Of a stretch of 64,000 bases of DNA, positions 1-12,131 are shown piece by piece. Location of the stretch: NCBI GenBank assembly GCA_022836615.1, contig MU405226.1, forward strand, positions 124,001-188,000. Direction: 5' to 3'. The stretch comes from Annulohypoxylon bovei var. microspora. Taxonomy: Eukaryota; Ascomycota; Sordariomycetes; Xylariales; Hypoxylaceae. Each line of letters begins with the position of its first letter. Positions within the stretch are counted from its first letter, which is position 1. Under the pieces are notes generated by a model, which did not search any database, was not told the origin of the DNA, and saw only the letters and a list, made by a program, of their open reading frames with translations. The position numbers were made by a program, and so were the translations under genes.

Positions 1-280
1 TTGTGCGCCGGACTTACGTTACTAAGCTAAACCGCTAGCCCGACTACCTAAAGTTGACGAAATATTTCGACAAAATTCGGGAACCGGCACTAACGCGGGG
101 TTTGTCATCTTTCCGAGTCCCTTCGGACACCTACATAGGTATTTGTCTAGGTCGGATAATCTAGCAATAATTAGTAAATACATAGTTTGTAGTGAGGTAT
201 AATGAAATTCCGTAGGTTTCGATGACTAGTTGGGACAACCTTGATATGTACCATAGCGGCAAAATGTGGTTTTAGAAAAT

Positions 281-382
281 GGTTATTTACAACCAAAAAA
301 CGGTTATTTACAGCCAAAAAACGGTTGTTAAAAGGTGCAAACGATTGTTGTAAAAAGCGAACGATTGTTGTCAGGAAAATGC
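281..382. repeat. Degenerate tandem array, 20-21 bp unit, about 5 copies
   Basis: Successive units begin at 281, 302, 323, 343 and 363. The first two (GGTTATTTACARCCAAAAAA plus one C) differ at one base, and the later ones drift (GGTTGTTAAAAGGTGCAAAC, GATTGTTGTAAAAAGCGAAC). Its AAAACGGTTGTT core recurs in reverse orientation in the array at 977-1030. Confidence 0.7.
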
Positions 383-780
383 ATTTTATAAGTGGGTCAA
401 TAGTAAAAGCAATGATCTTATTGGTCAATTTGCGTTAAACCTTAGTAAGCGGCTGCTTAGTTGAATTTAAAATCTTAAAAGTTTTTTTTTTTTACATGTA
501 AACACCCACAACAACACCACCCACATACACCAGGTAAACCTAATCCCATCGCGTCAAGTTAACTAATATATTAGAATACAACCTACCTATGTAGGTATTC
601 GTATCAGGTAAGCAAGTATTTCTATCTTGTATTAATCTATTGATCGAATCGAATCTAATCAAGTAGTCGATTTCAACCAGGCTAGATCTAGCAAAGCAAG
701 TAAACACAGGTCAATATCTAAGGTAAGTTAATCAAGTTCAAATACAATCAGTTCTAGTAAGTCAACTCCAGTTGAATCAA

Positions 781-843
781 ACCAACCCAGTCTATCCAAC
801 CAACCCAGTCTATCCAACCCAGTCTATCCAACCCAGTCTATCC
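781..843. repeat. Tandem array, AACCCAGTCTATCC unit, 4 copies
   Basis: Four copies of AACCCAGTCTATCC are seen. The first two have a CCAA spacer (18 bp period) and the last two are directly joined (14 bp period). No coding frame uses it. It is probably a simple minisatellite. Confidence 0.8.
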
Positions 844-976
844 AGGCCAGCAATCTAGTCGCGTCAGGTCAGTATTTAAACCAGTAGGTATGTTTACAAT
901 TGCCACTCTGTAGCAACCAGTAGTTCATAAAAATTATGCAAATTGTAAACTATCGTATGAAAATAAGAAGCATTTG

Positions 977-1030
977 CAGGTCAAAAAGCGTTCTCAGGTC
1001 AAAAAGCGTTTTCAAGTCAACAACCGTTTT
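977..1030. repeat. Tandem array, 18 bp unit, 3 copies
   Basis: The units CAGGTCAAAAAGCGTTCT, CAGGTCAAAAAGCGTTTT and CAAGTCAACAACCGTTTT lie head to tail. Read on the minus strand, the third unit gives AAAACGGTTGTTGACTTG, which shares its first 12 bases with the array at 281-382. The two arrays are therefore inverted relative to each other. Confidence 0.7.
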
Positions 1031-1039
1031 CAACCCACC

Positions 1040-1083
1040 AATCATTCGCCCCCAACTAGACGACTATTAATGGGCGAATGATT
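1040..1083. repeat. Inverted repeat, 12 bp stem with 20 nt loop
   Basis: AATCATTCGCCC (1040-1051) and its exact reverse complement GGGCGAATGATT (1072-1083) flank a 20 nt loop. It lies directly after the 977-1030 array and may be part of the same decayed element. Confidence 0.7.
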
Positions 1084-1929
1084 TTTCAATTCAATAACCG
1101 TAATATTTCCCCACATATTGCCGGTACGGTAGCCAGTTAGTAAGATCCCCTCCCACCTCGGCACCGTCGATGTGTGATGATGAATCAACTAATGATTACC
1201 GATATCGCGGCATACACGGGAACGCTTTCTTCCTCACCCACTCCGTCGCACATGACTCAATCACTGGGAATTCTAGATCACATAGATAACTACCGGTAGT
1301 TTACATAATCATGTGACAACTCAGAACAATATTCACGAGGCAGTCAATTAATCACTCGCATGTTTCAAGAAGTAATGTTTGACTAATTATTTGTATTTTT
1401 TATTGATGGGCTTTAACTGCGTCTGTGTGTATGCAGTTATCTTAGAGCCTTCGCTATGTAGTAATTGAAATTCGGTGAAGCGAGGCCAGCCATGTATGTA
1501 TGCATTGTTCCACTCGACCTTTGAGATTCGAACCCAGCATACTTTGCATGCGTGCGTGGGTTGAAAACCAGGGAGCGAAAGCAAGCCCCGCTAGTCCAGT
1601 CCTGATGTTTACCGCTTTCGGTAATAGTCCTCCAATAGTCCTCCAATAGAAAATAACCTGTGAGCGGTGACATCTGCCTCCCAAATGTGAATGCCTAGTC
1701 TGGTTCTAGGCTGCGGTGATACCCGTCTTTTCCCCATCTTCCTCCTCAGACATTCGTAGTGGGACAAATAAACAAAAAGAAAAATCAAATGAAGTCGCTC
1801 GCGCTTTAAAAATGCCATGCCGCTATTGGTATTTTGAAACGCCGCCCAGATGCAGAAGAAATCACATTACGTCAAACCGGACCCGATGCTGATGCAAGCC
1901 GTGAAATATCAACAACTAAGACAATCCTC

Positions 1930-2727
1930 CTAGTAGACTGATATCGCGGATACTATCCTTCCTGGATTTCGCGGCGGTAGGTAGTATCCGTCATTGTAGA
2001 AGTCGGCCTTATTGCTATCATCTTCTTCGTCTTGCCTCGAGTCGTAGTACTTGGTTGTGACTGTGGTTGCTCCCTGCTTGTCTGAGAATGTAGGCATAGG
2101 CGCGACTGGTGGTGAAGGAGGCATTGCCTCGTCTTCTGATGAGTCCGAGTCGTGCTCTAGCTCAGGTGGTGATGTTGCTAAGTGGGATGGTGATCGTGTG
2201 AGTGTTAATGCGTCGTAGTCTTCGTCGTCGTCCTCAAAGTCGTCGTCATCCTCGTCCATCGTATATAATTGGGGAGACGGCGGTACGACGGCGTTGGAAG
2301 GTATCCGTCGTAGCGGCGCGGCATCTACCATCTCCACATCTTCGTCGTCCTCTTCCGCGTCGCTGTCGGAGTCGGAGGAGTCTGCTTCCCAGTCGTCCTC
2401 CATAGCAGCGCTGTCGGCCCATTGCACGTGCCTCTCTTCGGTCTTGGGTGCGGCTCCTCGGACAGATTGGTTGAACCAGCTCTCCTGTTCCCGTTCGGCC
2501 TCGGCAAGGTCGAGCATCAATGAGTCCAGTAAGTTGGCGTGTCCGACAAGTAGACGGAGGTTGTGGTCGGGTCGGGCAGCTTCGTTAGATAGCTTGGCCC
2601 GTGCCTTGTGGGCAAGGAAGTAAGTCTGAGTAACAGACATCTTCTTTCTCAGTGGTGGTGAGGATGATGGTGAGTATGGGTGATGAGAAGTAGGGTGGAA
2701 AGGTGACGGTGAGGTTTCGGAAACCAT
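1930..2727 (-). CDS. Ecm13-like acidic protein
   Basis: Single-exon frame of 265 residues. The recognisable block is at residues 30-75, where YFLAHKARAKLSNEA is followed by DHNLRLLVGHANLLDSLM. I associate this with the fungal Ecm13/YJR115W family, a small yeast paralogue pair whose function is unclear. The rest is low complexity: acidic runs of Asp and Glu near residues 110-140 and 155-175, then Ser/Pro-rich sequence, ending in a less acidic tail DGYYLPPRNPGR. No signal peptide or membrane segment is seen. The first ATG is at 2727, but the conserved block follows a second ATG at 2640 (MSVTQTYFLAH), which may be the real start; residues 1-29 are Ser/Pro/His-rich and look less conserved. It stands alone, with about 7.8 kb of gene-poor DNA upstream. 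The family link is from memory and is moderately sure. Confidence 0.75.
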   Translation of the reverse strand: MVSETSPSPFHPTSHHPYSPSSSPPLRKKMSVTQTYFLAHKARAKLSNEAARPDHNLRLLVGHANLLDSLMLDLAEAEREQESWFNQSVRGAAPKTEERHVQWADSAAMEDDWEADSSDSDSDAEEDDEDVEMVDAAPLRRIPSNAVVPPSPQLYTMDEDDDDFEDDDEDYDALTLTRSPSHLATSPPELEHDSDSSEDEAMPPSPPVAPMPTFSDKQGATTVTTKYYDSRQDEEDDSNKADFYNDGYYLPPRNPGRIVSAISVY

Positions 2728-5700
2728 TTTGTATGATATGATGCTTGTCAGCGTCCGTGTGTTGGTTTTGTATAGTTATGGTGCAATAGGTAGCAATAAT
2801 TTTTGTTGTGTTGTGTGAGTCAGGCACCGATATCCGGCCAAGGGTAAGAGAAGCAGTGACCGAACAGCGAGGGCTTCTCTTTATGTGCAATTACGATCGT
2901 TGAACTTTTTTTCGGCAGGCACAGTGGGGACCGGGGGGATGGGGGGCTCTTCAAGGGTACGAAGGTACAAAGACGTGGTACCTATACCGACCGCTTTTGC
3001 AAAATTTCGAGGCTTGCGGTGTGGAGTTGTAAGTGCTGCGTTGGTAGGGCGCCGTGCCACGATCTCAATGAAGTATTGTATGCTGGTATGGTACTAGTAC
3101 CGTGGTCTCTGGGGAATGATAATAGTTTGGTTAGAGTGGAAGTAAGAGATATGAATCCAAGTTGAGGTTCTGGAGAACTGAAAAGGGATGGGGGCGAGAG
3201 GGCTTTCTTTTGTAATATACCCGCTGACTAGATCGTCTGAGGACTGCTTGATTTCAAAAGACTGTACATACAAATTGATCGAGTTGTAATAAATGCGATG
3301 ATGGACTTTTGCTCGGGCTTAAACGGTGACGGGGGTTCGGATCATTCGTAATGGGCGCGCAATTGATTAATTCTCCCTGCTCGGTACTTCGGTACTTTGG
3401 TACCTAATTAGGGTACGTATCGTACAGCATCCATCCATGGTTGTATGACAAGGCAACAAGGCAGGCCCTTACCCCTGCTCCTTCTTACGCACATGCATCC
3501 TCTCACCGCAATAAAAAGTACAGAAAGTACAGAAAGTACCTGGTTACCTCCACATATTATGTGTACACTTATGTGTATTAGCGGGCCAAGACAGACTTGC
3601 ACAAAATATCGAATCGCAGAACCTCGCCGACCGCTTCTAAGGCTTGCTTAAGTCATAAGCCCGCATTCCTTTTGTCCTCTCAACTGCGCAACTGTCATCA
3701 GAAACAATCAGTCACTCAATCTAAGTATCCATTTGCGAGCATGCGAGCAAGGATAGATGCAATGTCTTATATCAAAACAATAATGTCTACCTAGAAAGTC
3801 GGAGTTTGACTGCTGACCGTTGTGGCTCTGCTACTATGACACTGCACATAATAGACCGCTATGGTTAACTGATGGCACGAGATTCGAGATTCGCTTTCGG
3901 ATCGAAATCCGCGTTCCTCATTTCATAAGCGAACGGTTCATAATTATGACATCGGAACTAACAGCACAAGAACAACAAGAACGTGCATAATATTTGCACA
4001 AATCCACTATTCAAGCATTATGGGGATATTCTATGTGATGCTAATGGCTGCTATGGGCTGCTGATGAATCGGGATCTCAGTCGGGATTGCTCAGCAAGGG
4101 TTGACATAATCCGGCAAACCTATGGCATAGTCAACCGGCAGTCGGGTTGGTATTAATAATTAAGCCGTTTTACAAAATATACTCTTAACAAGGCACAACC
4201 ATATCGCCGAAGGATATAAAAGTCGGCTTTTACTCATCCTTGATTTTAGCTAAGCTACATAGAAAACTAGTACAATTTTATTGTCGATCGTCGGAATATG
4301 TGACTCTTCTCTTAAACGCGGAGTATGGCGATATGGCCTTCTAATACCCTTTTAATGACTACCAAAGTCCGCCATCTCCGTAACCTGTAGTCGCTTATCG
4401 CACAGATCGATCACAACACTAAAAAGCACATGCATAAATAATGGTAATCCTAAATAAACCTGTAATAAGGCAGAAGCATTCAATGCCGAGCCCTATTCTT
4501 TTTTTTAATATGGAGTATTGACAAGCCGCCCTGCACAAAATGACAAATCCACAAGAGAATACATAAGGCGCAAGGCATGGCGACGAAGCGATAGCGAGAA
4601 TCCATTACTGCCCGAGCCGTTGTAGCCAAGGCTGTCACAAGAATGGGGTCACAAGATTATTCGCAAGGGCAATCGGACTTGAAAGCCTCTTTTATTTAAC
4701 CAACCCCGAACTCGCTTCAGTTTAAACAAATTCGGAGCCGTAATGCCGCCCGTCCCGCTAATATCCCACAAAAAGAATAAATTCAAATATCACGAATCCG
4801 AAAACTACCGCCGGCCGCAATTATGTGACTTTATACGGTGTTGTACATAACGGGATTTTCTCGGTCAGAATTCGCTACCGAGCGAAGAGAGCGAAGCTGG
4901 CGGTTCGTTCTCGCTTGACTCATGATAGCTTCCCGTCGTGCACATGGGCGCAGTTCATGAAAACGAATGTGATGTAACTAAACTTGCGAGCTTCATCACG
5001 AGGAGGAATTAGGCACACCGTTTGCGCGTCTGCGGATTTGCGTCGTAACCTTTGTTGCGTTAATTTATCAGTTTACTTGGTATGTACAATAGGTATTCAT
5101 TTTCATTCATGAACAATTGATGTAAGGCTGCATATGGGATCTCGGAATCGGTACCCAGGTATCAATCAAATGATCGTTCGCGTCCAAGTGACAAATGTGG
5201 TAAAATACATTTAACTCAAATTGGACGAACGGGAAGCAGTCCCACTAGTATGGTCTTTTGTTTATGAAACCCTCACTCTTTGTTTAAGACGAAGCTTGCC
5301 AAGCTTGCATAAAAACGCATTGTCTTCGATACGACTTGGCAAATTGCTTCGAGAAGATTTCCATTTTCAGACCATACGATTATATCAAATAAGAAGTCTT
5401 GGCGCTCTCCTATTCAATGATTTGCGAATTCGAAACCCGCGATGTGGGGACAGTGAGACCGAGGTCACAACCAAAAAGTACAATACTTTCCTCAATTGCG
5501 AGTCTTACAGCATGATTTATGAAATCATATACAATAACCCAAAAGACCCAGACAGCTCAAGCAGCCCTTAACCTTTAACGGTACCCGGAGCCCCTGTCAG
5601 CTTATGTTCCATCCCTATGAGATTTGCTGAGCAGGTACGAAGTATGTACTGTACTTCTTTACCTTTTCGTAGGGCTGAAATTACATTGTTATGTAAGTAT

Positions 5701-8700
5701 GAATTAGGTTAGTACGGTTAGAACGGCTAAGAAATAAACCTTGGAAGTCCTTAAAGGCGGGCTGGCGGGTTACCCAGACTGCCGGAAGTGGCAGCCACGG
5801 TTTCACGGACCTTGGTACATAAAGTAAGAGATTATTTTCCCCAGGATTACCTGGATCTTACCTAATTTCACCTAGATTGAATTTCTCCTTAAGCCACCAT
5901 GTAGCCACCTAGCCGCCTATCCTAGAACTTCTCGCGAATTTTTACCAATGCCGTCCTCTCGCTTCGGTCATCTCCATAGGGATAAGCCACCTTTTCATCA
6001 AGCATCAGGCGGTGACCATTGGTCCGGTAACGTAGCATCGGAAGGGATTATCGGGCTACCTAGATTCTCGACATTGCAGTGTGTGGCTTTGCAATTTCGA
6101 AATGCTTCGTCTTAAAGCCAATACAATTCTAGAATAGATCTCAAGCCTTGGCATTGGCCCATCACCAACCTCGTACAGACGGTTGGGCGTTGCTATGACG
6201 ACAGTATGAGATTCGTGTCGATTTCTTCGTCGGCAGATAACAGCCACGTTAACCTATCATCACGATCTTGATAGATTTGGATTTATTAGATCCATCCAGG
6301 GGATCTCTATCTTAACATCTTCAGAGTGCAACACGGTTCCTGTTCCTGCCAAGAATCAAGAATCCTTCCAAGACCATTAGTGGCTTAATGCTGCGAGATC
6401 CAGATCAATAATCTGGTCCCTGGAAGATCCCCTATTGTGTCCGATAATTCGACGAGCTTTTCGGAGACATTCTGATTATATCCCGTACCGTCTGACTGAT
6501 GGATCTAAGGTTACGGAGCAAATTCTTCAGATACGACTATTCGTGAACGAAGGAATGGACCTGCATGTTCTAAATTAATTCATCTCAACTGAAAAGTAAA
6601 AGTATTCTCAGAACCTTGATGCAACTTTAGGGAGGGTTGCAGAGAATAATATTTTCCTGTATTAGGGCGACCTTCGAGGAAACCTTCCAGAAGGCTTCTC
6701 TTACAGTTACACGTGGTCGAATCTGCAAGAGACTCTGCTTACGGTAGCAGTGGCCTTCCCAGCTGGAGACGAACCAGCCAGTCAACTTACAGCATTGAAC
6801 AATCGTTGTGCGGATCTGATACAACGTCTAGCCAAGCGATGATACCCAATTTCCTCTAAAAGACGTGTTAGCCTTTTTACTATTCACTCTCATGCAAGCA
6901 AGCTGACATGAATATTTTCCGAAAAGGGGTTATTCACATCCGACTTCTTCGTTCTCAGTGGGCAATCATATAGATATCAAGTTCTCCTATCCCGCACAGC
7001 TGCGGCGCATTCTCTCCGCGGTACATCGGCCGCTACTACGGTAGCTATGACGATAGAGCATTTGGAATCCTTTAGCTTTCCTCCGTGTGCCGACCATTAC
7101 CACAAGTAACTAGCTTTTCTACGGTGACGATTGGTGGTGAGCGCGCGAAGGATTTCCTGCGTGCAACCCTCCTCTTCGTACAGAAAAAACGTGGCATCCA
7201 CGGTGCCTGGTTACAACCCCTTCAAACATTTCGGCAGTCCAATTTCCCCTCTGACATCAGCAGCCACACACCCTCACAAGCAATTTTGGTTTGTTTGGTG
7301 AGGCTGCTGTCAGGAGGTCCGGACCAACTAACCCACACCTAGGCCGGCCGCCGCTGCCGAGATGGGAATCAGGATGCATCGGGGCGCGCACGCGACAGCG
7401 CTGCACTCCTATGCGATGCAGATTCCTATGCCTAAGAATCATGTCTCCAACAGTCGATAATGATTCATTAACTCAAACGGCCGAGTGCCTCCGAAAGCCT
7501 GCTTGATGATCGACATGCTGCAGGCAAGACATACACAACCTCGTGTCATCTAGCTCCTTCGCGTGATGACGGACAAGAACGCAACCGTTTCGCCGTAAAT
7601 GCATGTCTCAGCTATGAACACTACCAACACGAGTCCGGTTAGCGTGTGATATGTATTCGAGCGAGGACAAAAACATAACACGGATATCAGCAGCAAACCG
7701 CAATTGATCAGGTGTACGGGTTATCAAATTATTCCGTTGATCGTTACCGGGAATCGCGGCCAAACCCTACGGGTTTCGCTTTCGGCACCACGCCTATTCG
7801 CGAATCTTTACGACGCCCTGCGACGCCTTACGCAGCGAGGGGGGGATGGGATACGCGAGATACACGACATGGGGGTCAGCCCTCCCCTCCCCCTTCCCCC
7901 TGTCTCTCCGCACGTGGCTCTGCGATGTCCCACCCCATCAAGAACCTTGCAGGGCACGCGTGAGATACATGTACTATGGCATGTAACCCGCCCAACTAGG
8001 CAGGTGAGTTCTCAATTTGTCAACGCTAGGTACTTTTCGAGTGGTAAGGTACTTCTGTAGGAGGTATCGGAGAATGTAAGCAATAATTGCTCTGTAATCA
8101 TCGTGATTACACATCTAGATACTGTAAGTAATTTGCGAGTCTATCGCGTTCAGGGACGGATCGGCATGTGAAGGATACTTGCATGGAAAGTCAATAATCA
8201 ATAATTACTTATATGAATAATACATACTTTTTAGTGTTCCTCGAGGGGTTGAGTTGAGCTTGACTAGTTCGAACATGGTACCTACAGCTCGTTCCTCGAT
8301 CAAATCGAGGCTCTTTTTGCTTCTAGCAGATACCTTCTATTCCCCGGACGTATGTAGAGAGGGACACGGAGATAAGCCCAGCCGCGCCATAAGCAGGCAT
8401 AGCTACGAGCTTAGCTCTAACTTAGGTGCCTAGTTCACGATCCGTTCCCGTCTTTGCTTTTTGCTATGCTATCGTATTCTCTATTCCAGCAGAATTAAAT
8501 GGAATTGTTGCATGTAGTGGCTTGCACTTAAGCTTACAGTAGCTAATTTCCCTTTTCATATTTCATCTCATACATTGTCATCATCAGCCGGTTCGCCGTC
8601 TTCTTATGTCAGAGTAGCGGAAATTGTATAGTGTCTCTGTATGCATATACTATTAATTCTACCACGTTCGTACATAAATACATACATACATGGCATGCAA

Positions 8701-10505
8701 TGCTGCCGATCTCGGTTCCGCCTTCCCGGATCTCTGGGCTAGGTAGGTCATACATACCTAGGTGTAGATCGTGTAGCTCATAGGATATATAATCACGCTA
8801 TCTGAGTAATATGGGAGATTATCCGTCCCAAAATTGGGATCCCGTATCAAGGGACTGATGTGACCGTCCCAGGGATACGGTATTGGGTGAGGAGCGAGCG
8901 GGCGAGTGAGCTTACGGCTTGGTAGGGTAAGGGTTCGCGATACTTTGGTTCTTGGGTACATCGTAATACTCTGATGGGAGACGTCGATTACATAGAGCCT
9001 ATTGTGGTAATGGAATAGATGGTGATCCGCGGGACTATTGGTGTTGTATGCTTCTTGCCATGGTGCTCATCTCTCTACTATTCGATTTATATTCCTTGTC
9101 TTTAACCAACCAGTATACTTAATATCGACTTGGCTATCTTCCGTAGGTATGCTTCGTCCAGTGACAAGCTCTATGTGAGACTCGACGAAGCCACTGGCCA
9201 CTTCTCCATTGACAAATCATCCAGGGGGGTAAGCCACTTCAATGCCTGCCTTGTTCCCCTCCCTCAACGACAACCAATCCGTTCTGCCAGACGAGCCAGG
9301 GTCAGCAGATAGGAGCAAAGTCCCTGCCGAATTACCACATGGCATATTAGTCATGGTATCCCCAGCCATCCCAGGCCCTCGGGTTAAAGGTACTTTGGAG
9401 AAGTACTGTCTTCTGCCCTTCTAGAAGGATTGTTTCTTCCATACATAATGATACTCTGACATCGGTATGAATAATAGTCCCTGGCATCTATGCGTAAGCT
9501 TTGTGTCGACTTCTCCCCCGAAGAAGATATAGAGCTCTATGCTATAATCAGCAAAATTCACTCAGGGGCATAAGTCAATACAAAACTTCCAACTGATAAA
9601 CTCCCGAGTCCTTGTGCAAAGATAAAGACACGTCATTGGTCGTTATGCTCCGTAGTATGTAGGAGGGGGGATGAGACCTAACGTAAATGGCGTGTGGGTG
9701 AGGGTCGTATGGGACAGCGCCAGCAACTTGTTCCTGCAGGAGTACCACATGGAAGATGCAGATTAGTGGCAGCAGCCTGCTAAGATAGTTCCAGGTCCTC
9801 GGGTTTCAGCCAACTGCCTTCCTGTGTGTCGGTTCCAACCCAGTCTAGCCCAACCCAACCGGGATAACATTTGGGGATGTCCCGGGGTAGATGCTGAGGG
9901 TGTGCTCCTTTTCGTTATGTTAGGCCGTGAGTGTATACTCGAACTCGACTAGTCTTCGCAAGCGTTAGCTAGGTATGAACTAGTTTATGCGCGTAGTGTC
10001 TAAATATCGGCGGTGTGCGAGCTCGGCGATCACTGAAGAAAAGCAAAACTATCGCCGACGTCACAAACTGGACCCGACTTTCTGTTTCTCTTCAGCCGTG
10101 GCTTGAATAGCTTGATACCTGAAGAAAGGCGTTTACTAGGCTTACCTGCCACTCGGCCGATACACAGTTCGCGCCGCTGGATAATGGAAAATTCGCGTTT
10201 TGTCTTGCTTTTGGCGTTATAATCTTTCTACACGCCGGTTGTATGAAACAAATAGCTCCGCACCGAATGTAAGCCACATATGATCTAGAATTTGCGAAAG
10301 AAGGGATTGTAAGCATCATTATAGAAGATAAACAAGTAATTCACTTGAGTCTAAAGAAAAGACGTACCTTATGCTGCTATGTCATTACAAGCTGTAGACA
10401 CACAGTACCATCATGACAGATTATTAGCGTGTGAATTGCAGGCAAGTATATTACTCCTTTTTTCTACCAATCTATAGATAAACAAATCCTTATCGCCAAC
10501 GACGT
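2728..10505. other. Gene-poor 7.8 kb stretch
   Basis: No gene can be supported here. Open frames are short (118 codons at most), lie in AT-rich or mixed sequence and show no family motif. Contents noted are: a short inverted repeat CCATATCGCC/GGCGATATGG (4199-4208 and 4327-4336), a degenerate direct repeat (9321-9385 with 9731-9805), and a few CCTAGG-type tracts near 8750. The part next to 2728 is presumably the promoter of the Ecm13-like gene. Confidence 0.5.
9321..9805 (+). repeat. Degenerate direct repeat, two copies about 410 bp apart
   Basis: 9321-9385 and 9731-9805 share CCTGC, TACCACATGG, ATTAGT, CAGCC and a closing CCAGGYCCTCGGGTT in the same order, with small insertions between them. 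This suggests an old non-coding duplication or a decayed repeat family. No coding frame is kept. Confidence 0.4.
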
Positions 10506-12131
10506 TCATTCGAGCCGGAGCTTCTTCCGCTTTCTCTTTCCTCCAACTTCCCGATGCTCCTCGATATTCAGCAAAGCTTCCCTCTTCTTCTCGCCGACCT
10601 CCTTCATGTGGTCGCGGATGAACCTGCTTTCTAAGTTGACCCCTTCCTCCCCCCACTTCTCCAACTCCCTACCCACGCGCGTTTCTATAGTGTGGATGCG
10701 CTCTACGTCTCGTTGCCCGATGAAAGTGACGGCGTCACCTTTTCGTCCTGCTCGACCGGTACGTCCCACACGGTGAATATAGTCGTCCGGATTTTGTGGT
10801 ACATCGTAATTCACTACGAGACTAACCTCGGGGATATCCAAACCTCGGGAGGCGACATCTGTGGCCACGAGGATCCGTGCGGCCGATGCCCTGAATCTGC
10901 CTAGATTATCGACACGCTGTCGCTGGGGCAATCTAGAGTGAAGAGACGTCACGCGGTGCTCGAGTAGACGTAGTAAATGGTGAAGATACTCGGCTGTTGA
11001 GGTCCGATTGCAGAAGATGATAAGTGATTTTTCGACATTGGCTTCCGTTAGGAGAAAAGCGTGCAGGTAGTACTCTTTGTGCGTGACATTGACTTGGATG
11101 TACATCTGGTGTAAGGTCGTTGGAACGGCGAGCTTCTGCGTGTCAACCTCACATACAAAAGCTGGCTCTTTCCCGGGTTTTGGCGGCATGTCTTTGAGCG
11201 CGCGAACTTCAGGGGTAATAGTGGCCGTGAATAGAAGAGTCTGCCTCTCAGTTGACGGTGGAAGTACACCGAGACATTCTTCTATATCTGGCAACATACT
11301 ACCAGGACCACCCGCGGCTAATAATCGATCTGCCTCGTCAAGGACTACGAATTTTGCCCGTCGTAGGCCGCAGATAGTATCCTCGCCGGAAGAACGGATA
11401 TGGTCAGCCAAGCGACCAGGAGTTGCGATTACGACATGAGGTCTTTGAGCTATAGCAATAGCTTGGGGGCGCATATCAGACCCTCCAGTGATTAGAATCA
11501 CTTTGAGAGACTGAGGTGACGATATCGCCTTGAACTGCTCGTAGATCTGTAGGGCCAGCTCCCTCGTGGCAGTCAGCACGACAGCGTAAATAGAGCTCGG
11601 GTCCTCGGCCCATTTCTGCAGGATAGGAGCAGCAAAAGCAACCGTCTTTCCCGAACCGGTCCTGCTTGTTCCGATACAATCTCGACCCTTGAGAATTTCG
11701 GGGATACAAGCTTTCTGGATTCCCGTAGGCCTCTTGATGGCCATGTTGGCGAGCGACTGGATAAGCCATGGCCTGAGTTTCAACGACTCGAAAGTCGTAT
11801 GACGATCCACTGGTGCGGCGACTGGAGTGTTCACCGCAACGGCCGTAGGTAACGAGTCTTCTAGCGGCTTGCTTTGCACGACAGCGGGATTCTTCCGCTT
11901 GATCCTAGATGGTGCATTTATGGATGACGTACCCAGGTCGGCGACAACAGGGCTTAAATCAGTAGAAACCTTGCGTCTCTTTCGAGAAGCCGCACTATCA
12001 AGCGAGTCGGATCCGGCGTCTGAAGCCGAGTCGCTTGCATCGGACCTGGATGAGTTTACTATTTGATCGTCCGACTCGGATTCAGGTCCAAATTCAGCGG
12101 CTATGTTGGCCACAGTCACGGATGCCGGCAT
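10506..12131 (-). CDS. DBP8: ATP-dependent DEAD-box RNA helicase Dbp8
   Basis: Intronless, 541 residues. Nucleolar helicase for 18S rRNA processing and 40S subunit assembly; in yeast its ATPase is stimulated by Esf2. Residues 1-110 are an acidic, Ser-rich tail with a basic RKRRK patch. The core starts with a Q motif ([12 protein letters not shown], 114-139). Motif I is SRTGSGKT (156-163), then TPGR (237-240), DEAD (265-268), TAT in the motif III position (302-304) and HRVGRTGR (453-460). The extension ends in a basic KRKRKK run. The sequence around motif I and the [20 protein letters not shown] stretch are typical of Dbp8 rather than other DEAD-box proteins. I chose the ATG at 12131 ([14 protein letters not shown]) over an in-frame ATG 11 codons upstream, because homologues start this way. 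Oddity: motif Ia reads TATREL, with Ala where Pro is usual. Confidence 0.95.
   Translation of the reverse strand: MPASVTVANIAAEFGPESESDDQIVNSSRSDASDSASDAGSDSLDSAASRKRRKVSTDLSPVVADLGTSSINAPSRIKRKNPAVVQSKPLEDSLPTAVAVNTPVAAPVDRHTTFESLKLRPWLIQSLANMAIKRPTGIQKACIPEILKGRDCIGTSRTGSGKTVAFAAPILQKWAEDPSSIYAVVLTATRELALQIYEQFKAISSPQSLKVILITGGSDMRPQAIAIAQRPHVVIATPGRLADHIRSSGEDTICGLRRAKFVVLDEADRLLAAGGPGSMLPDIEECLGVLPPSTERQTLLFTATITPEVRALKDMPPKPGKEPAFVCEVDTQKLAVPTTLHQMYIQVNVTHKEYYLHAFLLTEANVEKSLIIFCNRTSTAEYLHHLLRLLEHRVTSLHSRLPQRQRVDNLGRFRASAARILVATDVASRGLDIPEVSLVVNYDVPQNPDDYIHRVGRTGRAGRKGDAVTFIGQRDVERIHTIETRVGRELEKWGEEGVNLESRFIRDHMKEVGEKKREALLNIEEHREVGGKRKRKKLRLE

Larger units (their letters stand above)
1..1929. 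other. Gene-free left flank, AT-rich and repeat-bearing
   Basis: No convincing coding sequence is seen. The stretch holds a 20-21 bp degenerate tandem array (281-382), a 14-18 bp array (781-843), an 18 bp array (977-1030) and a 12-bp-stem hairpin (1040-1083), which are listed separately. Between 600 and 880 there is low-complexity sequence rich in AATC, CAAG and AGTC words. The small open frames between 1387 and 1818 have no recognisable features and overlap one another in several frames. Confidence 0.6.

Noticed and set aside
1510..1545. Minus-strand GGTTCGAATCTC, a possible tRNA B-box
   Set aside because: The stem around the loop pairs poorly and no A-box lies at the right distance.
5221..5571. 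116-codon plus frame in the 2.7-10.5 kb gap
   Set aside because: Opens with a TTG codon rather than ATG, is AT-rich, and matches no family known to me.
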